From positions 1 to 35,463 of the forward strand of contig JAADFR010000122.1 of assembly GCA_013152755.1 (NCBI GenBank): DNA of 35,463 bases, read 5' to 3'. The stretch comes from Alphaproteobacteria bacterium (GTDB lineage Bacteria; Pseudomonadota; Alphaproteobacteria; Sphingomonadales; Emcibacteraceae). This document shows positions 8,540 through 16,572 of the stretch, piece by piece; the first letter of the stretch is position 1; each line of letters opens with the position of its first letter. A program made the position numbers and the translations under genes. The notes beneath the pieces were generated by a model. The model saw nothing but the letters and a program-made list of their open reading frames with translations, made no database searches and had not been told where the DNA came from.

Positions 8540-8747
8540 TTAATTCTCCTGTATTTTTCTAGTAACGTCCCCACTTGATAAGTAATACGCCGGAGAATGA
8601 AAAACCCTTCGTTTAAGTTGCCAAAATCTTGATTTTTACGACAAAAGGTATGTTTTTTGCGATGAAGAGCCCTATAATCCAGATTTTCTCATCAAGAAAG
8701 TAATAATATTCCATGATAATAAGAGATAAAACAAGCGGAGAGGTAAT

Positions 8748-9467
8748 ATGTTAACTACACAGAACTTCAGGTATCATTATTCTATTTGCAAAGATGCAGC
8801 CCGATGTTTATTTCTGTTTATTATGATCGCCTTCTTGCTGGCTTTGAATATTCCCAATAGCTATGCTGGTGAAATATTCACCAAATTTCCCGACCCAGTG
8901 AACCCCCAGGAAAAATATGTTTTTTATTCACATGGATTTATAGTGGAAGGCACCAATCCAAAGCCAAAGCACCCGCGCTTTGGCATTTACCAATTTCCCG
9001 ACATAAAAAAGGCCCTTGCACGCTCAAATTTTACCCTAATCGCCTATCACAGGGCCGCGCAGACAAAAGTGGGGGAATTCTCCAGAAAACTGGCCGATGA
9101 CGTGCGGCGACTTATTGCTGGCGGGGTTGATCCGGCAAATATAACATTAATAGGTTTTTCCAAAGGCGGAATTATCACGGCCTTTACCGCTAGCAACCTG
9201 TCCCTGAGGAAAATTAACATCATTCTGCTCGCCAGTTGTGGCGGCTGGATTAATAGCCAACCCGACATCATGCTCGCCGGAAATATATTGTCCATATATG
9301 AAACATCCGACCGATTTGGCAGCTGTCAGGCATTGATTGACAGAAGCAAAAATGTGACTTCTTTCAAGGAAATCGCCATTAGCACTGGCAAGGAACATGG
9401 TGCCTTTTTCACCCCGCGCAAAGAATGGGTTGAGCCCGTCCTGAACTGGATCAACAGCAGACCCTGA
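8748..9467 (+). CDS. Exported alpha/beta-hydrolase-fold protein
   Basis: This is a 239-residue protein. The N-terminus has a hydrophobic segment (about 20-40, ending NSYA), a likely signal peptide. The nucleophile motif GFSKGG places Ser138. Asp188 (YETSDRFG) and His217 (GKEHGAFF) are well spaced to complete the catalytic triad. YSHGF at 60-64 is a likely oxyanion-hole strand end. GGAGAGG precedes ATG 8748. The substrate cannot be read; it could be an esterase, lipase-like or acyl hydrolase acting in the periplasm. It is divergent from the EF-hand gene and convergent with the MFS gene. Confidence 0.8.
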   Translation: MLTTQNFRYHYSICKDAARCLFLFIMIAFLLALNIPNSYAGEIFTKFPDPVNPQEKYVFYSHGFIVEGTNPKPKHPRFGIYQFPDIKKALARSNFTLIAYHRAAQTKVGEFSRKLADDVRRLIAGGVDPANITLIGFSKGGIITAFTASNLSLRKINIILLASCGGWINSQPDIMLAGNILSIYETSDRFGSCQALIDRSKNVTSFKEIAISTGKEHGAFFTPRKEWVEPVLNWINSRP

Positions 9468-9479
9468 TGGCGACCCACA

Positions 9480-10673
9480 TTACAGGGGGGTATTCTCAAC
9501 CCGGCGGACTGATTTTGCAATGAACAGCACCATCAGGCTAAGAGCCGCCATAATGAAATAGGCGCGCCCGGCAAGCATATCATACAGAGGGCCGGATAAA
9601 ATCATCACAATACCAATGGACAGCCCCATCGGAACAGAGCTATAGAGCGACTGCGCCGTCATGAAATATTTATCCGGCACCCGGCTAGACAGGAAATACA
9701 TGGCCACCAGATGGGACGCGCCGTAGGTCAGGCCATGGAACGTCTGGACAAAAAACAATAATGGCAGGGAAATGCTCACCGCCAGAACGCTCCAGCGCAC
9801 CACCCCGAATACCGCAATGACCGCCAGCACATACATGGGGCGAAAACGGGTTATGAACCTGCCGGCAAAAATAAATATCAGTATTTCTGTGACCACCCCG
9901 ATGCTCCATAAGGCACCAATGGTCTCATTATCTATCCCCTGCTTTGCCCAGTGATAGCTGCCCATGACATAAATAAATCCATGGCTCATCTGTATCAGGC
10001 TCAACACGATCAAAAACATGACAAACCGCCGATTGGTCAGTAAGAATTTAAGCGGTGCGTTATTACCATCCGCCGAACTATTGTTTTTGGTTCGTGGCCG
10101 CCCCCCCTCACGGGGCAATAAAAATACCGCAAAAAAGGTAATAACCATGCTGCCAATACAAAAATACAGAAAATTTCCATAGCCGAAATGGTCAAGATAT
10201 TTGCCAAATAACACCGAAGCTATGACAAAGACAATTGATCCCACAGCCCGCAGGCGGCCATATTGCAGATTATATTTATCACATGCCCGCACCGCATAGC
10301 TTTCAATAAGCGGGGTCAGGGCGTAATAAACGATGGAAAATAACACCGTCACCAAAACGAAAAGGGAAAAACGGGTAAAGAAGAAATAGCCGCTGAAAAA
10401 CAGAACAGACAATGCCAGCAGAACCATCATTGGCCGGCGTACCATGCCCAGCTTATCACAAATCTGGGCGATGAACGGTGAAGACAGAGCCTTTAGGAGA
10501 GACGGAAAGCCAATTAAAAAACCGATCTCCCCGGGGCTCATGCCGACTTTCGCCAGCCATAAAGCCCAAAAGGGCATGGCAATGCCAATATAGATGAACA
10601 TGCCACTGTACACACCGGCAATTTTATAGGCAACGGGTTGTCGGAATCCACTTATTTTTTCTGTTGCGGGCAT
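9480..10673 (-). CDS. MFS transporter, HcaT / phenylpropionate-permease-like
   Basis: This 397-residue inner-membrane protein has about 12 hydrophobic segments. The opening (KIAGVYSGMFIYIGIAMPFWALWL, PGEIGFLIG, SPFIAQICDKLG) resembles the MFS_1-like / 3-phenylpropionate permease (HcaT, YcaD) subgroup. The usual MFS cytoplasmic loop motif appears as DKLGMVRR. The second half repeats the layout (KQGIDNETIGALWSIGVV, then FHGLTYGASHLVAMYFLSSRVP). The substrate is unknown and no catabolic gene sits next to it. It appears to be transcribed alone. Confidence 0.85.
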   Translation of the reverse strand: MPATEKISGFRQPVAYKIAGVYSGMFIYIGIAMPFWALWLAKVGMSPGEIGFLIGFPSLLKALSSPFIAQICDKLGMVRRPMMVLLALSVLFFSGYFFFTRFSLFVLVTVLFSIVYYALTPLIESYAVRACDKYNLQYGRLRAVGSIVFVIASVLFGKYLDHFGYGNFLYFCIGSMVITFFAVFLLPREGGRPRTKNNSSADGNNAPLKFLLTNRRFVMFLIVLSLIQMSHGFIYVMGSYHWAKQGIDNETIGALWSIGVVTEILIFIFAGRFITRFRPMYVLAVIAVFGVVRWSVLAVSISLPLLFFVQTFHGLTYGASHLVAMYFLSSRVPDKYFMTAQSLYSSVPMGLSIGIVMILSGPLYDMLAGRAYFIMAALSLMVLFIAKSVRRVENTPL

Positions 10674-10824
10674 TGGAAAATCCAGTTCAAAGCGCGTCTA
10701 TCACCATAAACCGAAATATTATTTGCGCAGATGATTTAATATGGAAACAACCTTACCTGATCATTTCACAAGCGCAAAGGAAATCCATGCAAGGAATACT
10801 ATTTATCCGCATTTACGGATATAA

Positions 10825-12357
10825 CTAGGCCGCTTCACTCACCAGCTTTGAAACCAGCTCACTCTGACCATTTTTGAACTCTACCCGAACAACATTATTT
10901 TCGTAACCACGAACCACGGCATTGATTTCTGAAAGCCAGCCATCAGGTGTGAAACATATTTCATCTCCCGCTTTCACATCAAAGGTCACATGCAACGCAG
11001 CTCCTGTCCGGCTGATATTACTTATTCCACCTGTTTTCAGAATACCATCGCAATCGACCCTGCATTTGGCGGGTGGCGCAATATCATAACGCTCACTTTT
11101 CCGACGATTAAAGGCTTCATAGCTACGAAGGTCGCTCATGATTTCATTCACTTTACCGGACAGAAAATGGATGGCTTTGGACACACCTTCTGATTCATCG
11201 GCAACCTGCCGCGCTGTTGTACTGCTATTATCCGTTTTCGTGGCAACATCAGATACATTTGTAGAAGATGTGCGGGTGGCATTTGCGGCCTCCTGAACGT
11301 TATGACTTATTTCCCGTGTAGCCGACAATTGCTCCTCAGCCGCCGAGGCTACGGATTTAGATATTTCACCGGATTCACGAATAACATCGCCAATCTTTTC
11401 CACGGCTTCCGTGGTTTCAACGGCAATTTGCTGAATACGCGTAATCTGCGTATCAACGCGGTCCGTTGCTTCGGCAGTCTGATTGGCCAGATTTTTCACT
11501 TCTGATGCCACAACAGCAAAACCTTTGCCCGCCTCACCCGCGCGCGCCGCCTCGATCGTGGCGTTAAGCGCCAACAAATTTGTTCGTGAGGCAATGTCTT
11601 TAATCATATTGGCAATATCACCAATTTCTTCCGATGCAGAAGACAGGCCCTGCACGATCTCCTTGGTACGTTGCGCCTCATCCTCCGCCCTGACGGTGGC
11701 ATCACGGGAGATACCAACCTGACGATGGATTTCCTGTGCTGAAACAGACATTTCTTCCACGGCAGCAGCACAGGATTCCACGTTATTTGTCGCATTATTT
11801 GATAATTCAACAACCTCTCTCGCCTGTGTGGTCACATCTTCAAGGTTGGCAAACATATCTTCTGCTTTTGACCCCATACTTGTGCTGCTTTTTTCCACAA
11901 TATCCACAGCGGACTTGACTTCACGCTCAAGATTATCCGCAAGGGTCGACATTTCCTGTTTCCGGTCCGTTTCAAGTTTGGCCATATGCGTCTGAGCAGT
12001 ATTGGTCAGGGCGGCCCCTCTTTTAAAATCACCCAACATGCCGCGTTCTATAAATATACGATAAAATTTACCCTCAGCCGCATGTTGTAATGTGGCCCCC
12101 GATTCACGGATAAAGGCATCTGTCATGTCATAAGCTCTATTTACTTCCGCAAGTGTATGGGACAACTCACCAAATTCATCCCAATAGATAATCCGGGCGG
12201 ACAAGTCACCCTTGGCAACCCGCGATGCCACATCTTCAATCTGGACAAATGCACTTTTATACAACTCATTTTCTTGCCGAAGCTGAGCAAGCTCATCATC
12301 GAAATGTGATGTATCTACTACGGTATTTTTACGACTGTTTATCAATTTTGCTAACAT
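10825..12357 (-). CDS. Soluble methyl-accepting chemotaxis-type receptor with C-terminal PilZ domain
   Basis: This 510-residue protein has no transmembrane segment. Residues about 25-110 look like HAMP-type linker ([10 protein letters not shown]). About 140-410 is the long coiled-coil signalling domain with the conserved tip near 253-290 ([28 protein letters not shown]). About 415-505 is a PilZ domain with both c-di-GMP motifs intact: RKSER (RxxxR) and NISRTG ([DN]xSxxG). The start at 12357 is chosen because TAAGGGGG lies just upstream; a start 21 bases earlier is possible but would overlap the PAS gene. It begins 2 bases after the PAS gene stop, so the sensor is probably that protein. A flagellar or c-di-GMP-tuned behavioural role is inferred. 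Confidence 0.9.
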   Translation of the reverse strand: MLAKLINSRKNTVVDTSHFDDELAQLRQENELYKSAFVQIEDVASRVAKGDLSARIIYWDEFGELSHTLAEVNRAYDMTDAFIRESGATLQHAAEGKFYRIFIERGMLGDFKRGAALTNTAQTHMAKLETDRKQEMSTLADNLEREVKSAVDIVEKSSTSMGSKAEDMFANLEDVTTQAREVVELSNNATNNVESCAAAVEEMSVSAQEIHRQVGISRDATVRAEDEAQRTKEIVQGLSSASEEIGDIANMIKDIASRTNLLALNATIEAARAGEAGKGFAVVASEVKNLANQTAEATDRVDTQITRIQQIAVETTEAVEKIGDVIRESGEISKSVASAAEEQLSATREISHNVQEAANATRTSSTNVSDVATKTDNSSTTARQVADESEGVSKAIHFLSGKVNEIMSDLRSYEAFNRRKSERYDIAPPAKCRVDCDGILKTGGISNISRTGAALHVTFDVKAGDEICFTPDGWLSEINAVVRGYENNVVRVEFKNGQSELVSKLVSEAA

Positions 12358-12359
12358 GA

Positions 12360-12890
12360 TTACCCCCTTAATGACCAAATAAATTCTGAATAGGTTTTAT
12401 CCTGCTCCGCCAATACACGCTGCAGGAGAGATACACTGGCTTTCAAGCCCTCCTTGGCATTGGCATGTTTTTCTTCCTCTGCTAATAAGGATCCGTATAT
12501 TTTGGAAATGATGTCTACATTCTTCTGTGAGGGAGAGCGTCTGTTTGAATGATAACCATCAACATTACCATCCTTATCAAAACTGGGCGTTACATGAGCA
12601 AAAACCCAATAGTATTTTCCAGTCTTTGACATATTCTTCACATAAGCAAATATCTCGGAGCCCGCCGCAATCGTATCCCAAAGTAATTTAAAAACCGCGC
12701 GCGGCATATCGGGATGTCTGATGATGTTATGCGGTTGTCCAATAACATCGCGTGTTGACATTTCCGCTACCCGGCAAAAAACATCATTGGCATAGGTTAA
12801 TTTTCCCTTCAGGTCAGTTTTGGAAACAATAATTTCTTCCCTGTCAAAGGTAATCTCTTCATTAACTGGTGTTACAGAATAGGCAGTCAT
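12360..12890 (-). CDS. Aer-like PAS sensor protein
   Basis: This 176-residue soluble protein has a PAS domain over about residues 15-125. It shows the Aer-type FAD-binding signature: Asn35 (YANDVF), Arg58-His59-x-Asp61 ([13 protein letters not shown]) and Trp71, then [20 protein letters not shown]. These correspond closely to residues known to be needed for FAD binding in E. coli Aer, so it probably senses redox state or oxygen. The C-terminal 50 residues are helical and may couple to the receptor encoded next. In Aer the PAS and signalling parts are one membrane protein; here they are split in two adjacent genes. Confidence 0.88.
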   Translation of the reverse strand: MTAYSVTPVNEEITFDREEIIVSKTDLKGKLTYANDVFCRVAEMSTRDVIGQPHNIIRHPDMPRAVFKLLWDTIAAGSEIFAYVKNMSKTGKYYWVFAHVTPSFDKDGNVDGYHSNRRSPSQKNVDIISKIYGSLLAEEEKHANAKEGLKASVSLLQRVLAEQDKTYSEFIWSLRG

Positions 12891-13076
12891 ATAAGTTCTC
12901 CCGCATTGAACAAATGGATAACCACGCTTATTCGTGGGCTATATCCGAAGACATAGCACCAAAGTTAAAACCATAATCCTAATGTAAGGTTAATATTAGA
13001 GAGATGTTATATTTTTATTGCGAGAAAATATTAAAAAAAGATACTCGTGTAGATTGTAATAATTATGCAGCATAAG

Positions 13077-13102
13077 AGTGTTAAAATATATATTTTAACA
13101 CT
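13077..13102. repeat. Perfect 26-bp AT-rich palindrome
   Basis: The 26 bases read identically on both strands, with AGTGTTAAAA at the left end and TTTTAACACT at the right. It lies 13 bases after the reductase-like gene's stop and about 187 bases upstream of the PAS gene. It could be the reductase gene's 3' hairpin or a binding site; no T-tract follows on the minus strand. Confidence 0.75.
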
Positions 13103-13114
13103 ATATAGTATTTA

Positions 13115-14320
13115 TCAGATATTTTTCTTTGGCCACCATTCCGCGGATTTCATCCTTTTGCGCTGAGATAATCTGTCATCCAGCCAAAGAGCGAATTTAC
13201 GAAACCTCCCCCCGGCAATTTTCTGCCATAGCCGATTATACCATACACTATAATCCCGGTTATAGGGACAAACCCTGATACAGATGGAACAATCCGTATT
13301 CTGATTAACCCAGAATTTAAAGCATTTCTCTGCATCCGTAGACCATTTCACCACGCCTTTCAGGTTAGAGCGGTTAAATATCTTATCTGAAGGACCCTCA
13401 AAGCTAATGGCCTTTGGCGGGCAGCCTTTGGCACAACGGTTGCAAATATCGCAAAATTCTTTCACGCCAAATTTTTTCGGCTTGTCATGGACCAGCGGCA
13501 TATCAGTAAAAATTTTACCAAGCCGCAGTCGCGCGCCAAATTCCGGCGTGATGAGCAGGCTGTGGCGCCCGCCCTCCCCCAACCCGGCCTGCACCGCCAG
13601 CGGTACTGCAAGGGCGCTGTCATTCATTGTGGCATAGGCCCTATAGCCTAGGTTGCGAATATATTGCGCCATGGTCAGTAATGTTACACAGTCATTGGTA
13701 TAGCCCATGCCCGTAGCGGACCCGGCCAACGCAGAAGGCACCGTGGCGGTCAGATCCTTATCCATGGATTCACCGGTCACAATGACATTGGGCAGATCAC
13801 CTGGAATATCCAAGGGCTTTGATTTGCCGCGCGTGTCATAGATACCATCATACATCCAACGCTCATCATAAGCACAGATACCAATCAGGTCCGCCCCGGC
13901 GAAAGCCGCCACTTTACGAATATCTTCCGTTGCCTGATGGTCAGATTGAAACGCATAAGGCTCCGGCGCGCCGTCATCATGAGAGGTAAAATGATCATGG
14001 AAACCTTCCTTGCGCCCATCCTTCTGTTCCCGGATCAGGTTACAGACATGCCAGGCCGCATTACGCAAGGCATAGTCACGCTGACTGAACCCATCCGCCT
14101 TTCGGGCCTTTGCCTTGGGCATATAATAGCCCTGATAAAAATCCTTGACCTTCTTGTTGGCAACCCCCTCATCCCACAGGGCGCGGCAGAAAACATCATC
14201 CCGCTGGCTGAATTTCTCAAATGTATCAAGAACCTCAATCCCGGTCAGCCGATCAATTTCACGGCGATAGTCGAAATAGTTAGGCCGCTTAGCCTGTTTT
14301 TCTGTTACGCTGTTGCTCAT
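13115..14320 (-). CDS. Reductive-dehalogenase-family (RdhA-like) cobalamin/Fe-S protein
   Basis: This 401-residue protein carries two [4Fe-4S] motifs: CDICNRCAKGCP (Cys290, 293, 296, 300) and Cys333 with CSICIRVCP (Cys344, 347, 351). The preceding GLGEGGRHSLLITPEFGAR and RLGKIFTDMPLVHDKP blocks are typical of RdhA proteins and related to the QueG fold, which use cobalamin. There is no Tat signal and no RdhB membrane-anchor gene beside it, unlike respiratory dehalogenases, so it is expected in the cytoplasm. Its substrate is unknown; a halogenated compound or other reductive reaction is possible. A divergent MarR gene and a shared palindrome suggest ligand-controlled expression. Confidence 0.85.
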   Translation of the reverse strand: MSNSVTEKQAKRPNYFDYRREIDRLTGIEVLDTFEKFSQRDDVFCRALWDEGVANKKVKDFYQGYYMPKAKARKADGFSQRDYALRNAAWHVCNLIREQKDGRKEGFHDHFTSHDDGAPEPYAFQSDHQATEDIRKVAAFAGADLIGICAYDERWMYDGIYDTRGKSKPLDIPGDLPNVIVTGESMDKDLTATVPSALAGSATGMGYTNDCVTLLTMAQYIRNLGYRAYATMNDSALAVPLAVQAGLGEGGRHSLLITPEFGARLRLGKIFTDMPLVHDKPKKFGVKEFCDICNRCAKGCPPKAISFEGPSDKIFNRSNLKGVVKWSTDAEKCFKFWVNQNTDCSICIRVCPYNRDYSVWYNRLWQKIAGGRFRKFALWLDDRLSQRKRMKSAEWWPKKNI

Positions 14321-14326
14321 AGTTTC

Positions 14327-14354
14327 ACTATATCAAAATAATGTTTGACGTCAA
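14327..14354 (-). promoter_or_regulatory. Likely promoter of the RdhA-like gene, near-leaderless
   Basis: On the minus strand TTGACG (14354-14349) and TATAGT (14332-14327) are 16 bases apart, a 5/6 match for each box. The -10 box ends only six bases before the ATG at 14320, which puts transcription start at or next to the start codon. The -35 box lies in the palindrome 14342-14357. Confidence 0.5.
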
Positions 14355-14357
14355 ACA
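14342..14357. promoter_or_regulatory. Probable MarR operator, perfect 16-bp palindrome
   Basis: TGTTTGACGTCAAACA is perfectly symmetric and lies in the 91-base gap between the divergent RdhA-like and MarR genes. Its size and symmetry suit a MarR dimer. It contains a TTGACG box on each strand, so bound repressor would cover the -35 region in at least the RdhA direction and perhaps both. Confidence 0.7.
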
Positions 14358-14411
14358 ATTTTCTGTAATGATATGAAATAAGAGGATTTATAAACTTTAA
14401 GAGATTAAACT

Positions 14412-14861
14412 GTGAAAAAAAATGATTTAAGCTATGGCCTGTTCAGCAATATGGTCGGGATTGAATTACGCAAAGCGCAATTGCTGGCGACCCAGACCTT
14501 TATGGACGTTCTGAAAGGGCGAATACTACCCGGACATTTTACGATCCTGATCCTTATTGCCAATAACCCCGAGCAAAGCCAAAGCCGCATTGCCGAAGCC
14601 GCCGGGCTCGATCGGTCCTCTTTGGTGCCTGTTCTGAAACAATTTGAGAAAGATGGGCTGGTCAACCGGATGTCTGCCCGTCATGACCGACGGTCAAAAA
14701 CCCTGACCATCACCGCAAAAGGGCAAAAGCTGATTGATCAATTTACCGGTGACATTCAGAATCTGGAAAATATGCTCATTGAGGGGCTGGGCAAAGATAA
14801 CCATGCCAAGCTAGCCGACCTGCTGGTTCAATTTCAGGATTTGCTAAACTCCCGCCGCTAA
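14412..14861 (+). CDS. MarR family transcriptional regulator
   Basis: This is a 149-residue winged-helix regulator. The recognition region IAEAAGLDRSSLVPVLKQFEKDGLVNR is followed by the wing SARHDRRSKTLTITAKGQ, with the family's DxRxxxxxLT pattern. Helices at both ends form the dimer. The start codon is GTG at 14412. MarR proteins usually repress their own gene and a divergent neighbour until a phenolic or other small ligand binds. Here the neighbour is the RdhA-like gene, with the palindrome 14342-14357 as probable operator. Its end overlaps the recX stop (convergent) by 4 bases. Confidence 0.92.
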   Translation: MKKNDLSYGLFSNMVGIELRKAQLLATQTFMDVLKGRILPGHFTILILIANNPEQSQSRIAEAAGLDRSSLVPVLKQFEKDGLVNRMSARHDRRSKTLTITAKGQKLIDQFTGDIQNLENMLIEGLGKDNHAKLADLLVQFQDLLNSRR

Positions 14862-15424
14862 AGCCCATATAATATATCTTCCAACTCCTCACGCGGCATC
14901 ATCAGGATGCGGTTGGCCAATGCATAGGAAAAACCGGCCCGGCACATGCTGGCCAGTTCCTTTTCAACCAGTTCATTCCCGTCATGGCGAATACTGAACG
15001 CCCCGAATCGCCGCTTCCGCGCGTATTTTACCGCCGCCAGAAAATCCATATCCTCAAACTCTTCCGCCAAAGCCGCCATGACCTCTGTGGCCAACGAGGC
15101 TGCGATCCCTTTGGCCAGTAATTTCTGGTGAATTGTTCTTGTTGAATTTCCGCTGCGCATCAGGGACCGTGCTTTTGCCTCGGCATATTGACGGTCATTA
15201 ACCAGATTTTGCGTTACAGCTTTTTGGACTATTTCATCAATCCAGACCATGGCCGTGGCCTGAAGCTCCCCGTCATCTGATTCCGGCATTCGGCGATGTA
15301 CTTTACGGCCCAGAACCGCCCGCAGGTTTTTTTCCGTTGTTGCAAAACGCTGCAGGTAGCTATAGGTTGCTCGCACCAGATAATCCCGCGACAAAGGACG
15401 TTTTTTCTTAACTTCTTTTTCCAT
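14858..15424 (-). CDS. recX: RecX family regulatory protein
   Basis: This protein of about 188 residues has the three-helix RecX repeats: YLVRATYSYLQRFATTEKNLRAVL, VNDRQYAEAKARSLMRSGNSTRTIHQKLLAKGI and LAAVKYARKRRFGAFS. RecX binds RecA filaments and limits their activity. The start at 15424 (MEKEVKKKRPLS) is preferred because an earlier in-frame start at 15481 would run through the divergent EamA gene's start and adds unrelated residues. The ribosome site is weak (GGAAA). recA is not nearby. Confidence 0.85.
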   Translation of the reverse strand: MEKEVKKKRPLSRDYLVRATYSYLQRFATTEKNLRAVLGRKVHRRMPESDDGELQATAMVWIDEIVQKAVTQNLVNDRQYAEAKARSLMRSGNSTRTIHQKLLAKGIAASLATEVMAALAEEFEDMDFLAAVKYARKRRFGAFSIRHDGNELVEKELASMCRAGFSYALANRILMMPREELEDILYGL

Positions 15425-15454
15425 TTTCCATGCAACAAACACTATCAGAGTAAT

Positions 15455-16351
15455 ATGATCGAAAACAGGGCTCCCAGCCATTTTATTTACTTAGGCCTCC
15501 TTGCTCTTTTCTGGGGCAGTGCGTTTGCTTTTGTCAAATTGTCTCTGGAAAGCCTCACCCCACTGACCATAACCGCTGGCCGCGTGGGTATCGGGGCTCT
15601 TATCGTAACGCTGATCGCCCTGAAGATGGGCCGGAAACTCCCCAATAACCTTTCAGATTGGCTTTTATGCACCGTCATCGGGGTTACCGGAACCGTTATA
15701 CCCTTTTTCCTGCTAAACTGGAGCATCCAATATGTGCCGAGTTCACTTGCGGCTATATCCATGTCCCTGTCACCGCTGTTCACCATCACCCTGGCCCATT
15801 TCATGACCCGGGATGAGAAAATAAGTACAAACAAACTCATTGGCGTCTTCTTTGGCACTTTGGGCGTTGGTAGCCTTTTTTACGGAACAGTCACCGATAT
15901 TGGCCCCTCCCATACAGTGTATCTGGCTTTACTGGGGTTGCTGGCCACATCATTTTCCTATGCCCTCGCCGGCGTTCTGGTCCGGAAACTTGATAACAAA
16001 GATCACCTCAGCACCGCCTCTGCCATGTTAATCAGCGCCACCCTGATCACCATTCCTCTTGCCCTGATATTTGAAAGCCCCATGACGTTAAATCCAACAC
16101 CATCAGCTATTTATTCCGTAATAATTCTGGGTATCTTTGCAACCGGCCTGGGGTCGCTGATCCTGTTTCATTTGACCCATCTGGCCGGGGCCACCTTTGT
16201 GTCCTATAACACCTATCTGATCCCGCTGGTGGGATTAACCGCTGGCTATTTCTGGCTGGACGAAGCCATAAAAATGATCACGATTATCTCCGTCACCCTG
16301 ATTTTTAGCGGAATTTATCTAGCTGAAAAACGTAAAAAACCACATGGCTAG
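15455..16351 (+). CDS. EamA/DMT superfamily transporter
   Basis: This 298-residue inner-membrane protein has ten hydrophobic segments in two homologous halves. The first half opens with FIYLGLLALFWGSAFAFVKL and the second with LALLGLLATSFSYALAGVLV, the typical EamA (RhaT-like) layout. The start ATG 15455 is chosen because the first transmembrane helix follows within ten residues; upstream in-frame sequence would overlap recX. Members export amino acids, metabolites or drugs; no substrate can be given. It is divergent from recX, with a 30-base gap between start codons. Confidence 0.9.
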   Translation: MIENRAPSHFIYLGLLALFWGSAFAFVKLSLESLTPLTITAGRVGIGALIVTLIALKMGRKLPNNLSDWLLCTVIGVTGTVIPFFLLNWSIQYVPSSLAAISMSLSPLFTITLAHFMTRDEKISTNKLIGVFFGTLGVGSLFYGTVTDIGPSHTVYLALLGLLATSFSYALAGVLVRKLDNKDHLSTASAMLISATLITIPLALIFESPMTLNPTPSAIYSVIILGIFATGLGSLILFHLTHLAGATFVSYNTYLIPLVGLTAGYFWLDEAIKMITIISVTLIFSGIYLAEKRKKPHG

Positions 16352-16572
16352 CCTTACTTTTGGCCCTAAGTCAAAGACCCCAAACAAGAAATAGGTTGGA
16401 AAGTCGTCAGACTACCTATAAAATAACCCAAATTTAAAATAAAAACCTTGCGATACGGAACAACAAAATGTATCGAAGGTGAAATATTTTACCGGGATGC
16501 CTGCACCTGCTGCTGGCTTTCTGAATGGCGGTGGATACATCCACAGGAAAATGTGAGTGACTTTGAACATAC

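Noticed and set aside
10804-10821. Small hairpin TATCCG / CGGATA just after the chemoreceptor stop
   Set aside because: The stem is 6 bp and no T-run follows on the minus strand; too weak to call.
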